Below, in pieces: positions 1 through 10,510 of a DNA stretch of 64,000 nt (within the stretch, counting starts at the first letter, position 1; each line of letters opens with the position of its first letter). Position numbers and translations under genes: made by a program. Below the pieces are notes generated by a model, which did not search any database, was not told the DNA's origin, and was given only the letters and a program-made list of their open reading frames with translations. The DNA lies in the NCBI RefSeq assembly GCF_905171765.1, contig NC_053390.1, positions 582,888,471 through 582,952,470 on the forward strand, given 5' to 3'. This stretch comes from Bufo bufo. Its lineage: Eukaryota > Chordata > Amphibia > Anura > Bufonidae.

Positions 1-325
1 TTTGGAATGTGGGCCCCTTTGCCCACCTAGGCTGCAAAAAAGTGTCACACATGTGGTATCTCCGTATTCAGGAGAAGTTGGGGAATGTTTTTTGGGGTGT
101 CATTTTACATATACCCATGCTGGGTGAGAGAAATATCTTGGCAAAAGACAACTTTTCCAATTTTTTTATACAAAGTTGGCATTTGACCAAGATATTTATC
201 TCACCCAGCATGGCTATATGTAAAATGACACCCCAAAACACATTCCCCAACTTCTCCTGAATACGGAGATACCACATGTGTGACACTTTTTTGCAGCCTA
301 GGTGGGCAAAGGGGCCCAAATTCCT
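1..325. repeat. Large inverted repeat in piggyBac 3' region
   Basis: Bases 1-151 and about 174-325 are near-perfect reverse complements around a short AT-rich loop. Both strands therefore translate to the same start (MGPFAHLGCKKVSHMWYLRI), which shows the symmetry and not a gene. Confidence 0.85.
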
Positions 326-381
326 TTTAGGAGGGCATTTTTAGACATTTGGATACCAGACTTCTTCTCACGCTTTGGGGC

Positions 382-678
382 CCCTAAAATGCCAGGGCAG
401 TATAAATACCCCACGTGACCCCATTTTGGAAAGAAGACACCCCAAGGTATTCAATGAGGGGCATGGCGAGTTCATAGAAAAAAAAAAAATTGGCACAAGT
501 TAGCGGAAATTGATTTTTTTGATTTTTTTTCTCACAAAGTCTCCCTTTCCGCTAACTTGGGACAAAAATTTCAATCTTTCATGGACTCAATATGCCCCTC
601 AGCGAATACCTTGGGGTGTCTTCTTTCCAAAATGGTGTTGTTTGTGGGGTGTTTGTACTGCCCGGGCATTTGAGGGTC
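382..678. repeat. Second inverted repeat in piggyBac 3' region
   Basis: Arm 382-520 pairs with about 540-678. Shared blocks include AATGCC-GGGCAGTA, GGAAAGAAGACACCCC and AAGGTATTC. From 700 to about 1520 there are two looser direct repeats with the block ATC-ATGTGGATGAA (near 825-845 and 960-980) and no other recognisable feature. Confidence 0.75.
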
Positions 679-1527
679 TCCGCAATCATTACATGTATGC
701 CCAGCATTAGGAGTTTCTGCTATTCTCCTTATATTGAGCATACGGGTAATGAGATTTTTTTTTCCGTTCAGCCTCTGGGCTGAAAGAAAAAAAATAAACG
801 GCACAGATTTCTTCATTCGCATCGATCAATGTGGATGAAAAAATCTCTGCCAAAAAAAGAAAAAGGAGGGGAAGGCGTCTGCCAGGACATAGGAGCTCCG
901 CCCAACATCCATACCCACTTAGCTCGTATGCCCTGGCAAACCAGATTTCTCTATTCACATCAATCGATGTGGATGAATAAATCATTGCCGGGATTTTTTT
1001 TATTTTTATATATACAAAGTGTTTGCCAAAGTATATGAACACCGCCACCTCCTCAGCTCATATGCCTCGGCAAACGTATCTTTTACTGCAGAGGAGAAAT
1101 CTCGTCTTGCAGAGCCGCATACACCGACTTGCGTGTAATCTGACAGCAGCGCAATGCTTCTGTCAGAATGCACATCAGTGCTGCAGCTAGTCGATCGGTT
1201 GGTCCTTCTGGAAGGTAAAAAAAACAAAACAAAAAAGAAAAAACCAGGCCGCAACGCAATAAATTTATTAACTTTAGAACAGAACATATTAACTTTTTTT
1301 TAACTTTTTTAACTTTACTTACCGGTAATTTTTTTTTTGTTTCGTTTTTTTTACCTTTATAGAACAAACCTCTCCTTCCCCATGGGACAATGTGCAAAGC
1401 GCAAATCGCCCAAAGATGTGGCGAAGTACGTTATGCACTTTATCCCAGGTGAAAGGAGAGGTTTGCAGCAGCTGTGAGTGAATAGGCCCTAATAGCCCTG
1501 TGTGCCTGTCCTGGTGAGATGTGATCC

Positions 1528-3480
1528 CTATGCTAGGTGTACCTGTGTGTGGTACTTCCGGAAACACTCTCCTAAGCATAGGGCAGGGTGGTCAGGACAG
1601 TCAGGACAGAAATAGCGGGTGTCACGCCTTATTCCACTCCTGCTACAGACACAACATTTTTTTCGAGGTGGCGGTTGGGTTGAGGTACCAGCAACGACAC
1701 TGGGGAAATGTCGCTCGTGTAGACGGCTAACTACACTGGTGGATGGGGCCACAGAACCTTCTGGATACAGGAGGTTCTCGATGATCTCTTCCTTGAATTT
1801 GAGGAAGGATCATGTTCTCCCAGCCTTACTGTAGAGAACAAAACTATTATACAGCGCCAATTTAATTAAATATACAGACACCTTCTTATACCAGCGTCTG
1901 GTTCTGCGGGAAACTAAATAGGGAGCCAACATCTGGTCATTGAAGTCCACCCCTCCCATGAGCGCATTATAGTCGTGGACTGAGAGGGGCTTTTCAATGA
2001 CACGGGTTGCCCTTTCAATTTGGATTGTCGTGTCTGCGTGAATGGAGGAGAGCATGTAAACGTCACGCTTGTCTCTCCATTTCACCGCGAGCAGTTCTTC
2101 ATTACACAAGGCAGCCCTCTCCCCCCTTGCAAGACGGGTGGTAACGAGCCGTTGGGGGAAGCCCACGCGACTAGTTGGCGCGGTGCCACAGGCGCAAATC
2201 AGTTCTAGAAACAAATGCCTAAAGAGGGCCACACTTGTGTAAAAATTGTCCACATAAAGATGGTACCCCTTGCCGAATAAGGGTGACACCAAGTCCCAGA
2301 CTGTCTTCCCACTGCTCCCCAGGTAGTCAGGGCAACCGACCGGCTCCAGGGTCTGATCTTTTCCCTCATAGATCCGAAATTTGTGGGTATAGCCTGTGAC
2401 CCTTTCACAGAGCTTATACAATTTGACCCCATACCGGGCACGCTTGCTTGGGATGTATTGTTTGAAGCCAAGGCGCCCGGTAAAATGTATTAGGGACTCG
2501 TCTACGCAGATGTTTTGCTCAGGGGTATACAAATCTGCAAATTTCTGGTTGAAATGGTATATGAGGGGCCGAATTTTGTAGAGCCGGTCAAAAGCAGGGT
2601 GGCCTCTGGGACGGGAGGTGGTGTTGTCGCTAAAATGCAGAAAAAGCAGGATGGTCTCAAATCGTGTCCTGGACATAGCAGCAGAGAACATGGGCATGTG
2701 ATGAATTGGGTTCGTGGACCAATATGACCGCAATTCATGCTTTTTAGTTAGACCCATGTTGAGGAGAAGGCCCAGAAAAATTTTAAGTTCGGAAACTTGG
2801 ACTGGTTTCCACCGGAAAGGCTGGGCATAATAGCTTCCCGGGTTTGCGGTTATAAAGTGTGTGGCATACCGGTTTGTCTCTGCCACGACTAAGTCCAAGA
2901 GCTCCGCAGTCAAAAACAGCTCAAAAAATCCCAGGGCCGAACCGATCTGAGCTGTCTCAACCCGAACTCCAGACTGGGCGGTGAAAGGGGGAACTACTGG
3001 TGCGGCTGAAGTTGGTGACTGCCAATCAGGGTTTGCCAGCACCTCAGGGATTCTAGGGGCTCTACGGGCCTGTCTGTGCGGTGGCTGCGACGGGGTAACT
3101 ACTGCACGTGCCACCGTACCAGCTTCAACTGCCCTTCTGGTGCTCGCTACTTCACCATGTTGTACGGCAGTGCTGGTACTAGGTCCAGGAAGGGCTGCGC
3201 TGCTGGTGTATGCCTCACCACGTGATCCGGCAGCGACAGCCCCACTCTGCTGCTCTTGAAGCGGATCCTGCGCAATCTGTGGTCTAGCGACACGGGGCCG
3301 GGTACGCCTGGTTCTATCAGGGACCTCCACCTCCTCGTCCGAACTTTGGGTCAGAGAGCCACTGCTTTCTACAGGTTCATATTCTGACCCGCTAGATTCG
3401 TCAGATGAGGGTTCCCATTCCTCATCCGACTGGGTCAGAATCCTGTAGGCCTCTTCAGAAGAATACCCCCTGTTTGACAT
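1528..3480 (-). pseudogene. piggyBac transposase, one in-frame stop
   Basis: A cut-and-paste transposase of the piggyBac family (DDE_Tnp_1_7 type). The acidic, Ser-rich N-terminus (residues 1-60) is followed by a proline-rich linker and then the catalytic core. Family-typical acidic residues are D327 (ICVDESL), D411 (YVDNFYTS) and D512 (GGVDFNDQM). Translation from the ATG at 3480 gives 556 residues and then meets TGA at 1810-1812. The same frame then stays open for 93 more codons to 1528. This tail holds the cysteine-rich zinc-binding domain expected at the piggyBac C-terminus (CCVCSR, CPDCPDHPALC, CFRKYH). Nothing else is broken, so the lesion looks like a single substitution, perhaps GGA to TGA. 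Protein made from this copy would lack the C-terminal DNA-binding domain. The gene sits in its own transposon with no linked genes. Confidence 0.88.
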
Positions 3481-4112
3481 TTTGGACTACTAAATTTAGG
3501 GGTATTCCCTGAGACTACCCAAGAAAAAAAGCAAGCCTGTCTTACAAAGGGGAGGCTAGCGAAGTACCGGAGGCCGCTGCGGTTGATAAAAAATATCAAA
3601 ACTGATTTTTTTATCGCCGCAGTGCGTGTAAAGTAAATGTGCAGTGATCAAAAAAAATTTATTTTTTGTCACTGCGGTGGGGCGGGCGTGGGTGAACGCA
3701 CGTGTGGGCGACCGATCAGGCCTGATCGGGCAAACACTGCGTTTTGGGTGGAGGGCGAGCTAAGGTGACATTAATACAATTATAGATCTGACCGTGATCA
3801 GTTTTGATCACTTACAGATACTATAAAAGTACAAATGCTGATTAGCGATACGCTAATCAGCGAATAAAAGTGACTGCGGTGCGGTGGGCTGGGCGCTAAC
3901 TGACGCTAACTACCTAACCAAGGGGCCTAAACTATCCCTAAAACCTAACAGCCAATACTAGTGAAAAAAAAAAGTGACAGTTTACACTGATCACTTTTTG
4001 TCTTTTACTAGTGATTGACAGGGGCGATCAAAGGGGTGATTAAAGGGTTAATTGGGGTGCAGGGGGGTGATCTGGGGCTACAGTGAAGTGTTTGGTGCTA
4101 CTCACAGTTCAG

Positions 4113-4276
4113 TCTGCTCCTCTGCTGGATCCAACCGACGAAAAGGACCAGCAGAGGAGCAGAGAAGCCATATAACAGATCATATTTACTAATATGATCT
4201 GTTATATGGCTTGTGATTCGGTTTTTTAAAAATCAGCAACCTGCCAGCGACTATCATTGGCTGGCAGGTTGCTGAT
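4113..4276. repeat. Three consecutive perfect hairpins near piggyBac 5' end
   Basis: Hairpins lie at 4113-4163 (stem TCTGCTCCTCTGCTGG), 4166-4211 (stem GCCATATAACAGATCATATT) and 4231-4276 (stem ATCAGCAACCTGCCAGC). The terminal 4390-4434 adds a fourth inverted pair (AACCACCTCC / GGAGGTGGTT). Confidence 0.85.
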
Positions 4277-4436
4277 GCAATTCTCCTCGAACTTTTGCCG
4301 GCCCGCGATGCGCATGCGCGGGCCGACTGTGACCGAAATCTCGCGTCTCGCGAGAGGACGCGCCGGCGCGTCCAGGCGGAATGAAACAACCACCTCCAGG
4401 ACGCGTCACTGCGTTCGGCGGTCCGGAGGTGGTTAA

Positions 4437-5309
4437 GGTGTATCCATATAAATGACCCACCCTGTACATCAATGAACACAATAGGCAATCTAATGATTGA
4501 CAGTTATTGTCACCCAAGGTGACTTAAAAAAGTTTAAAAAAAAGGTAAAAAAAAAGTTTTAGAAAATATTTTAAAAAAAATGTTCAAATCACTCCCCTTT
4601 CCTTAAAATAAAAATACTTAAACAATAAAAAAATAAACATCATGGGCATCGCCGCGTGCGAAAATGCCCATACTATTAAAATATAACAATATTAATAGCA
4701 TATGGCAAATGACGTAATGGGGGAAAAAAATAAAAACAGCCAATTTGCCATTTTTCTCACTTCAACTACCCAATATTTTTTTTTATAAAAAAGTGATCAA
4801 AAAGTCGCACACACTTCAAATTGGTATCACTGAAAAGAACAGATCCCGCAAAAAATGAGCCCTCATACACATAACTACAAAAAAAAGTTATAGTGGTCAG
4901 AATATAGTTAGAAAAATTTATTTTTTCCTCAAAGGTTCAAATTTTTTTTCAGTATTAAAACGCAAGAAAAATTATACAAGTGTGGTATCGTTGTAACCAT
5001 ACTGACCTGGAGAATAAAGATAGCAGGTCAATTTTAGCGCATAGTGTACAGTGTTAATTTTTTTAAAAATAAAAACCTTTAGCAGAATTGTGTTTTTTCC
5101 CAATTCTACCCCATTTAGAATTTGCTTCCCGCTTCCTACTACATGGTATGCAACCGTAAATGGTGCCATTAGAAAGGACAACTTGTCCCGCAAAAAATAA
5201 GCCCTCATAAGGCTATGTGAATAGAAAAAATAATAATAAGTGGACTATGGGAAGGCGGGGAGTGATAAATGTAAACGCAAAAATGGAAAATCCCAGGGTC
5301 CTTAAGGGG
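4437..5309 (-). mobile_element. TTAA-flanked MITE fragment, left end missing
   Basis: On the minus strand it begins TTAACCCCTTAAGGACC at 5313, followed by AT-rich sequence similar to 6180-6992. It has no coding capacity. Its other end is absent, and the piggyBac element abuts at 4436. The first ~80 bases (4437-4520) may be older flank. Confidence 0.6.
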
Positions 5310-5434
5310 TTAAAATCTAGACGTGTCAGGCAAATTCCTAGTTCATATTTGGAATCAGTGCGCTCATTATAGTATAAATCACATGTTTTTCTCTCCGTAG
5401 CAAAATCATTGTTGCGCGGTGGGGGGCAGATGGT
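5310..5434. mobile_element. Stray right end of the unclassified transposon seen at 49001-49999
   Basis: Bases 5322-5434 match 49896-49999 closely (GTGTCAGGCAAATTC, CATATTTGGAATCAG, AGTATAAATCACAT, ending GTTGCGCGGT). Only the right end is present. A TTAA-flanked MITE sits exactly where the 49-kb copy has an uninterrupted TTAA. Confidence 0.75.
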
Positions 5435-5782
5435 GTTTAATGTGTATCAATGCTGGGGAAAACTTACAAATTGACAAAAATAGTATAAAAAGTGATAAAA
5501 AAAGTTCCATGTACCCCAAATTAATACCAATCAAACGGTCACCTCATCCTCAATCACCCAAGAAAAAAAAAAATGGCTTTCAGAAAATGGAGACACAAAA
5601 ACATGTTTTTTTTTTCAAAAAAGCTTTTGTTGTGTAAAACCAAAATAAAAGAAGAAAAATAGACATTATATGTATTGCCGCATCCGTACCAGTCTGCTCT
5701 ATAAAAAAAAAAAAAAAACGGAAAAGCATGGCTATCTAGTAATCATCAGATTGCTTGATGATTATGATACATCTGTTAGTAC
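5435..5782. other. AT-rich stretch without recognisable gene
   Basis: Contains homopolymer runs and sequence resembling the interior of TTAA-type frog MITEs. There is no open frame with family resemblance. Confidence 0.5.
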
Positions 5783-5786
5783 TTAA

Positions 5787-6992
5787 CCCTTTCACGCCCA
5801 GCGCCATACATGGAGCTGGGAGAGTGTTTAAAGATGGCACCCGCTCCTGGCCGCTTCAGTCGCCACAGCAAGGGGGGGGTCACCGGCTTCTTCTAGTAGA
5901 CACCGGCTTCTTCTAGTAGACACCCGCGGCTAATGTCCGCAACCGGCAGTGATGCCAATTGCAGATATTTTACCCGTCGGATGCCGTGGTCAATCCTGAC
6001 CACGGCATCTGAGCGCGCCGAAACGAAAACTTTTGCTTTCGGTTGTGCTCCGGCTCCCCCGTGTGGCAATCGGAGGAGCCGAAGCGTGTATGCAGCAGCC
6101 CCTCTCTTTATGACAGGAGGCTGCTGCATAGTATTTCCTATGGAGCCCTTGCCTGTAATAAGGCTCCTTTGGAAAGTAGTAAAATCATCATAGCAAGTGT
6201 TCCCTATGGGAACTATAAAAAAGTTAAAAAAAAGTTTTAAAAATAGTAAATAAAAAAATATATAAAAATTCAAAATAAAAGAACTAAAAAAAATTTTAAA
6301 AATACACATCATGGGAGTCACGATGTGCGAAAACTCCCATAGTATAAAAATATAAAATTATATAACACATACGGCAAACAGCAAAACGGAAAAAAAGAGT
6401 CCAAATGGCCATTTTTGGTCGCTTCTTTTTCTACAAAAAAATTTAATTAAAATTGATCAAAAAGTCACACACACCCCACCCCAGAATAGTATCAATGAAA
6501 AGTTCAAATCGCCCCGCAAAAAATTAGCCCCATACAGCTCCATACACATAATTACAAAAAAGTTATAGGGGTCAAAATATGCCGACCAAAAAATAAAACA
6601 GATTTTTTTTTTTTACCACTTTAGTTTTTTTTATCATTATCAAAACGCAAGAAAAACTATACATATAAGGTATCGCCGGATTCGTACTGACCTGTAGGAG
6701 TAAAAATAACTTGTCAGTTTTATCGCACATCGAACATCGTATATAAAAAAACAGTAAAGCTGTGGTGGAATTGCTTTTCTTTTGCATTTTCACCCCATTT
6801 GGAATTTTTTTTACCGCTTCCCACATCATATGCAATATTAAATGGTGGCGTTGGAAATTACAACTTGTCCCACAAAAAACAAGCCCTCATAAGGCTATGT
6901 GAACAGAAAAATAAAACAATTATGTCTCTGGGAAGGCAGGGAGCACAAAACGAAAATGCAAAAAAAAAAAAAAAACTCTGGTCATTAAGGGG
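5787..6992. mobile_element. TTAA-flanked MITE (1.2 kb)
   Basis: TTAA at 5783-5786 and 6993-6996 bounds the unit. The ends are TTAACCCTTTCACGCCC and, on the other strand, TTAACCCCTTAATGACC. It contains hairpins at 5983-6004 (CCGTGGTCA stem) and 6089-6130 (TATGCAGCAGCC stem). It is non-coding. TTAA duplication is typical of piggyBac and Kolobok families; I cannot say which one mobilised it. Confidence 0.78.
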
Positions 6993-7239
6993 TTAAGCAA
7001 ACATGCTCACCAGCGTGCCTGATGAACAATTTCTTTCTCCATTTGCCACTGCGATGATTGATTTTCATGGCCGGTGTAATCATGATAATCAGCCTTCTGC
7101 TCTTCCACCACCTATTCCTCCTCCTACTCCTACAGTGGTAGCTCCTCATCCTTATCCTCCTCCTCCACTTCTTCCTCTATGGGACTTTGTACAACTGGGT
7201 CCCCAACAGCTACAAAACAGCCAAAAGGATGTGTAAGTT

Positions 7240-8345
7240 ATTCTTCTTCTGCCATTCCTTATTGCATCAGCGTGAGAGTTTGCTCTAAGATAAATATCAG
7301 AGGCATGACATTATTAATGCAACAGTTGTCCCTACAGGCAAATTTGGTGACCTCTTTAAGAGGCCTGAGTATGTCACATGCATCTATGATGAGCTGTCAC
7401 TGCCTGACCTCAAAACAACATATGATCCCTGGTGAGATGGTCTGGTGGATAACAAATTCATTCACAACTTTATGCTGCTCATACGGAGGCTCTAGCATAG
7501 GGTTAGGGATAGCATAGGAATTGAGCATGACAACGGTAGACTGTTCTATCCCTGCAAGTCCAGGTGGGAGCTCCTTGTTCTATAAGACTAGCTGAAATGT
7601 GAGGACAATCTCTTGAACATTGCCTGCAGTCTCTGCAATCCATGGTACTTTTTCAAAAAGTGTTGCACGACTAAATTTATGATGTGAACAATACAGGGAG
7701 CATGTGTTATTTCCTCGAAATGCAGCACAGCACCGATGTTCCTGCTATTGTAACTGACCACCATGCCCAATTGGAGCAGGTGGGGAGAAAGCCAGTGGGC
7801 TGTTTGATGAACTTTATCAACTGCGTGTATGTGTGGCTACTTTCTACGAAGTTGATCAGCTCTAACACAGTATGGCAACACTTCACTTTAAACATATGAT
7901 AGGAGGGGGGAGTAGAAACAATGCTCTGCTTTTGTTGGGGATGGGAGGATGTCCATTAAGGCGGACATTGAGGAGGTGGATAAGCGCATGGTGTGGAAAC
8001 CAGAGACCAACACTAACATTGAGATGTCAGTAGGACCTGGCCTTGGTGTTGCATTGCTGCAAAAGACATTGACCCAGTGGGCAATGTGAAGGACGTACTA
8101 ACAGTACAAGGCAGGTATGTCTTTTTTGGAGAAATAATGGCAGCTAGATATCATCCAGAGAAGTAGAGCACAAGCCTTTAGTGCCCTAAAGGCAGAATAA
8201 TCCCAAAGTAGTATGGCAGCAACTACACCGCCAGCAACTTTGCCAGATGGTAGTCACTTCTATTTTCCCACTGGATCTGGTGATGTTGCCTCATGTGCTG
8301 CAATGGAGCTGTGGTACCTAAATTTGTGAGTGTTCATGGCTTGTT
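7240..8345 (-). pseudogene. Decayed hAT transposase
   Basis: Minus-strand fragments in several frames keep the order of a BED-finger hAT transposase. A BED-finger tail (MRQHHQIQWEN) lies near 8290, and an AHWVN block near 8070. At 7588-7770 a 60-residue stretch reads RNIGAVLHFEEITHAPC then INLVVQHFLKKY, the conserved hAT core. A further block near 7310-7360 reads PLKEVTKF then PLIFILEQTL. The catalytic D of the usual DNG motif is replaced (SYNSRN). Stops and frameshifts are frequent, so this is an old inactive copy. The ends were not found. Flanking 6997-7240 and 8346-8600 show no other gene. Confidence 0.75.
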
Positions 8346-8600
8346 TTCATCCTTTATATCTTGCATATGGCAATACTTTTTGTCTTCGGGCACTGTGGAT
8401 AAAAACAATGGGAGATGCTTGCACAGAGCTAACGTCATCGAAGCTTGGCTTAGGTCTGACACTTATTGATCCTGCACCCACAGTATCACCGGCATCACCA
8501 GTTCCCAATCTGACCATAATAGAAGCAGTTTCTTTTGGAGGTTCTGACTGTACATTGCCTCTACTTTTATTGCCACCACTAGGCTAGGGAGTTTCGACTT

Positions 8601-8967
8601 AAAGAGACAGTGTGCCAAATATTTTTTTTGCCTGTAACTAAGCTTGTTTCTGACTATTCTCTATGTTTACGCTAATTCCCATGCACTCTCCTGGATTAAG
8701 TTATGTGGACTTGGTGACCTGACTATTGCGGTGTTTCCAATGAGAGATCATAACCAATAAGCCTGTTGACTGTCAAAAACTGTTGCAACCATAAGCCTGT
8801 TAGCCCTCATGAATTAAGTAAAGACTAGCTTGTTTAAGTTACAACTGTGTCTGATTGCTTCCACCATGCTAGATTAGGGGGCCATGTAGACCAATTCACG
8901 GAAGTAAAATATACGGGTGTGCGTCTAATCCTATAGATGAGTCCCTGCCTGTGTAAGAAGCTAAAAA
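8601..8967. other. Unassigned spacer before L1
   Basis: No gene or repeat structure was recognised in this stretch, which separates the hAT relic from the probable 5' end of the L1. Confidence 0.4.
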
Positions 8968-9120
8968 TGAGGGGTGGCGTGGCTAGCAGCCAACATAAGC
9001 GGACGCGACTGAACATCGCTCTGGCTCCCGATCTGCATCCTGCTTCATCCTGAATGCTGACATCGTCAAAAAAGTCATCAGTACGGTACTGATCAGCGAG
9101 GGAACTTGCCGAACCTAACC

Positions 9121-10029
9121 ATGAGCCCCAGCAAAGCACAAGCGGCGGCGGAGCGCTTAAAAGAATATGCCCGACAAGAGGCCCAAAATGGCACCGGTCC
9201 CGCCGCCACACCACGTGCTCAACACACCTCTGGACAAGCGGCTCAACAGGCGAATTGTGGAGAAGCCGAAGCGCCTGAACTTACTCTGAAAGAGATAAAT
9301 GCAAAGCTCATGTCTGCAATCCTGTCATGCCAGACCTCCGTCAATACAAAGATAGAGGAGGTGAAGGTGGATCTCGGCCTACTCAGGCAAGATGTACAGC
9401 AACTTAGAGAGAGGGTACGAGGCGCAAAGGAAAGAAGAATTTAGAAGACCTAACTCGACCCTTACCAGCAAAGATTAAAAATCTGGAGGGATCAGTCGCT
9501 TTATAGAGACAAAAGTGTTAAGATTTGGAAAACCGTGCCAGGAGAAATAATGTTTGCATACTGGGCATGCCTGAGAAAGCAGAGGGTTCTGATCTGTCTA
9601 CTTTCATGGAGAATTGGTTTAAAGCTACTTTTCCGGATGCGGCATTTTCCATGGCATACGCAGTAGAGAGAGCCCATAGGGTTCCGGCACGACCACCACC
9701 ACCCAGTGCTCCTCCTAGACCTCTACTGGCACACATGTTGAATTGGAGAGATAGAGACCTTATCCTCAGCCAGGCAAGAATCAAGCACTCTATTATGTTT
9801 GAAAACGCAAATATTTCACTATTCCCCCAATTTCTCGGCCGAACTCCAGAAGAAGAGGGCGACCTTTGTATCAGTGAAACGGCGTCTTCGTGACCTAAAA
9901 TTACCATATGCGATGGCTTATCCGGATGGTCTACATGTGACGAAGGATGGAAAATCGCACTTCTTCACTAACCCGAAAAAAGCGGATGACTGGGTATCCA
10001 GGAAAATGCGCAGGGCACCACCGACCTGA
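9121..10029 (+). pseudogene. L1 ORF1 protein (RNA-binding chaperone), frameshifted
   Basis: ORF1p binds L1 RNA and forms the cytoplasmic ribonucleoprotein particle. The ATG at 9121 opens a 108-residue N-terminal part whose end is coiled-coil-like (KIEEVKVDLGLLRQDVQQLR). That frame stops at 9444. The next frame (9525-9893) carries the RRM-like domain starting LENRARRNNVCILGMPE and including AYAVERAHRVPA. The frame changes again near 9890, giving the C-terminal domain (LRDLKLPYAMAYPDGLHV, FFTNPKKADDWV) that ends at 10029. The domain order matches Transposase_22/L1 ORF1. At least two frameshifts, and a TAG at 9442-9444, make it non-functional. Confidence 0.85.
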
Positions 10030-10510
10030 AGTCACTGGACTTAATTACCCTTTCTTTCTTACCTCCATTTAGTTTGAAGAAGAGGACTTCTCCAACAGAA
10101 GTTACTCACCGTTAGTTTCTTATTACAGTTTCGGGTCATCCGCTGATGCAGACTCTTTTCAAGACATTATCCGCGACCGGTTCAGAGTGAGTCATAATGC
10201 CTAAGACAGCAGCTACTAATAATTTGTCAGCTTAATGTATAACACACAAGGAGACGGTCAGACACCTGCATAGATTTTGAACAACCTGAACTATGCAGGT
10301 CCCTGATCACATAGCCACAGGGAGATTTATCTCCGATCACTGTTGTTGTATCCAACACAATGTCATATGTTTTTGGATATCTTTGTTCTGTTCTATGTTC
10401 TATTGTTTTGTTAAGGCAAGATGTAATGATACACTCTCTGGAAAATCTGAGAGCATTCATATAGCCCTAATGATGTATGTACATCCGGGAAATTATAATC
10501 CGAGAGCATT

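Larger units (their letters stand above)
1..4436 (-). mobile_element. piggyBac DNA transposon, left (3') end outside window
   Basis: The element is read on the minus strand. Its 5' end lies at a TTAA (4433-4436), and inward from that it begins CCACCTCCGGACC. The transposase occupies 1528-3480. The 3' non-coding part contains two large inverted repeats and runs off the left edge of the window. TTAA targeting and the transposase type are both characteristic of piggyBac. The region 3481-4100 carries only short repeated motifs (for example TGATCACTGCGG-like blocks) and no further coding sequence. The extent to the left is inferred, because the second TTAA is not visible. Confidence 0.8.

Noticed and set aside
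9..319. Two opposite-strand 83-residue frames with the same start
   Set aside because: They mirror a large inverted repeat, and no protein evidence exists.
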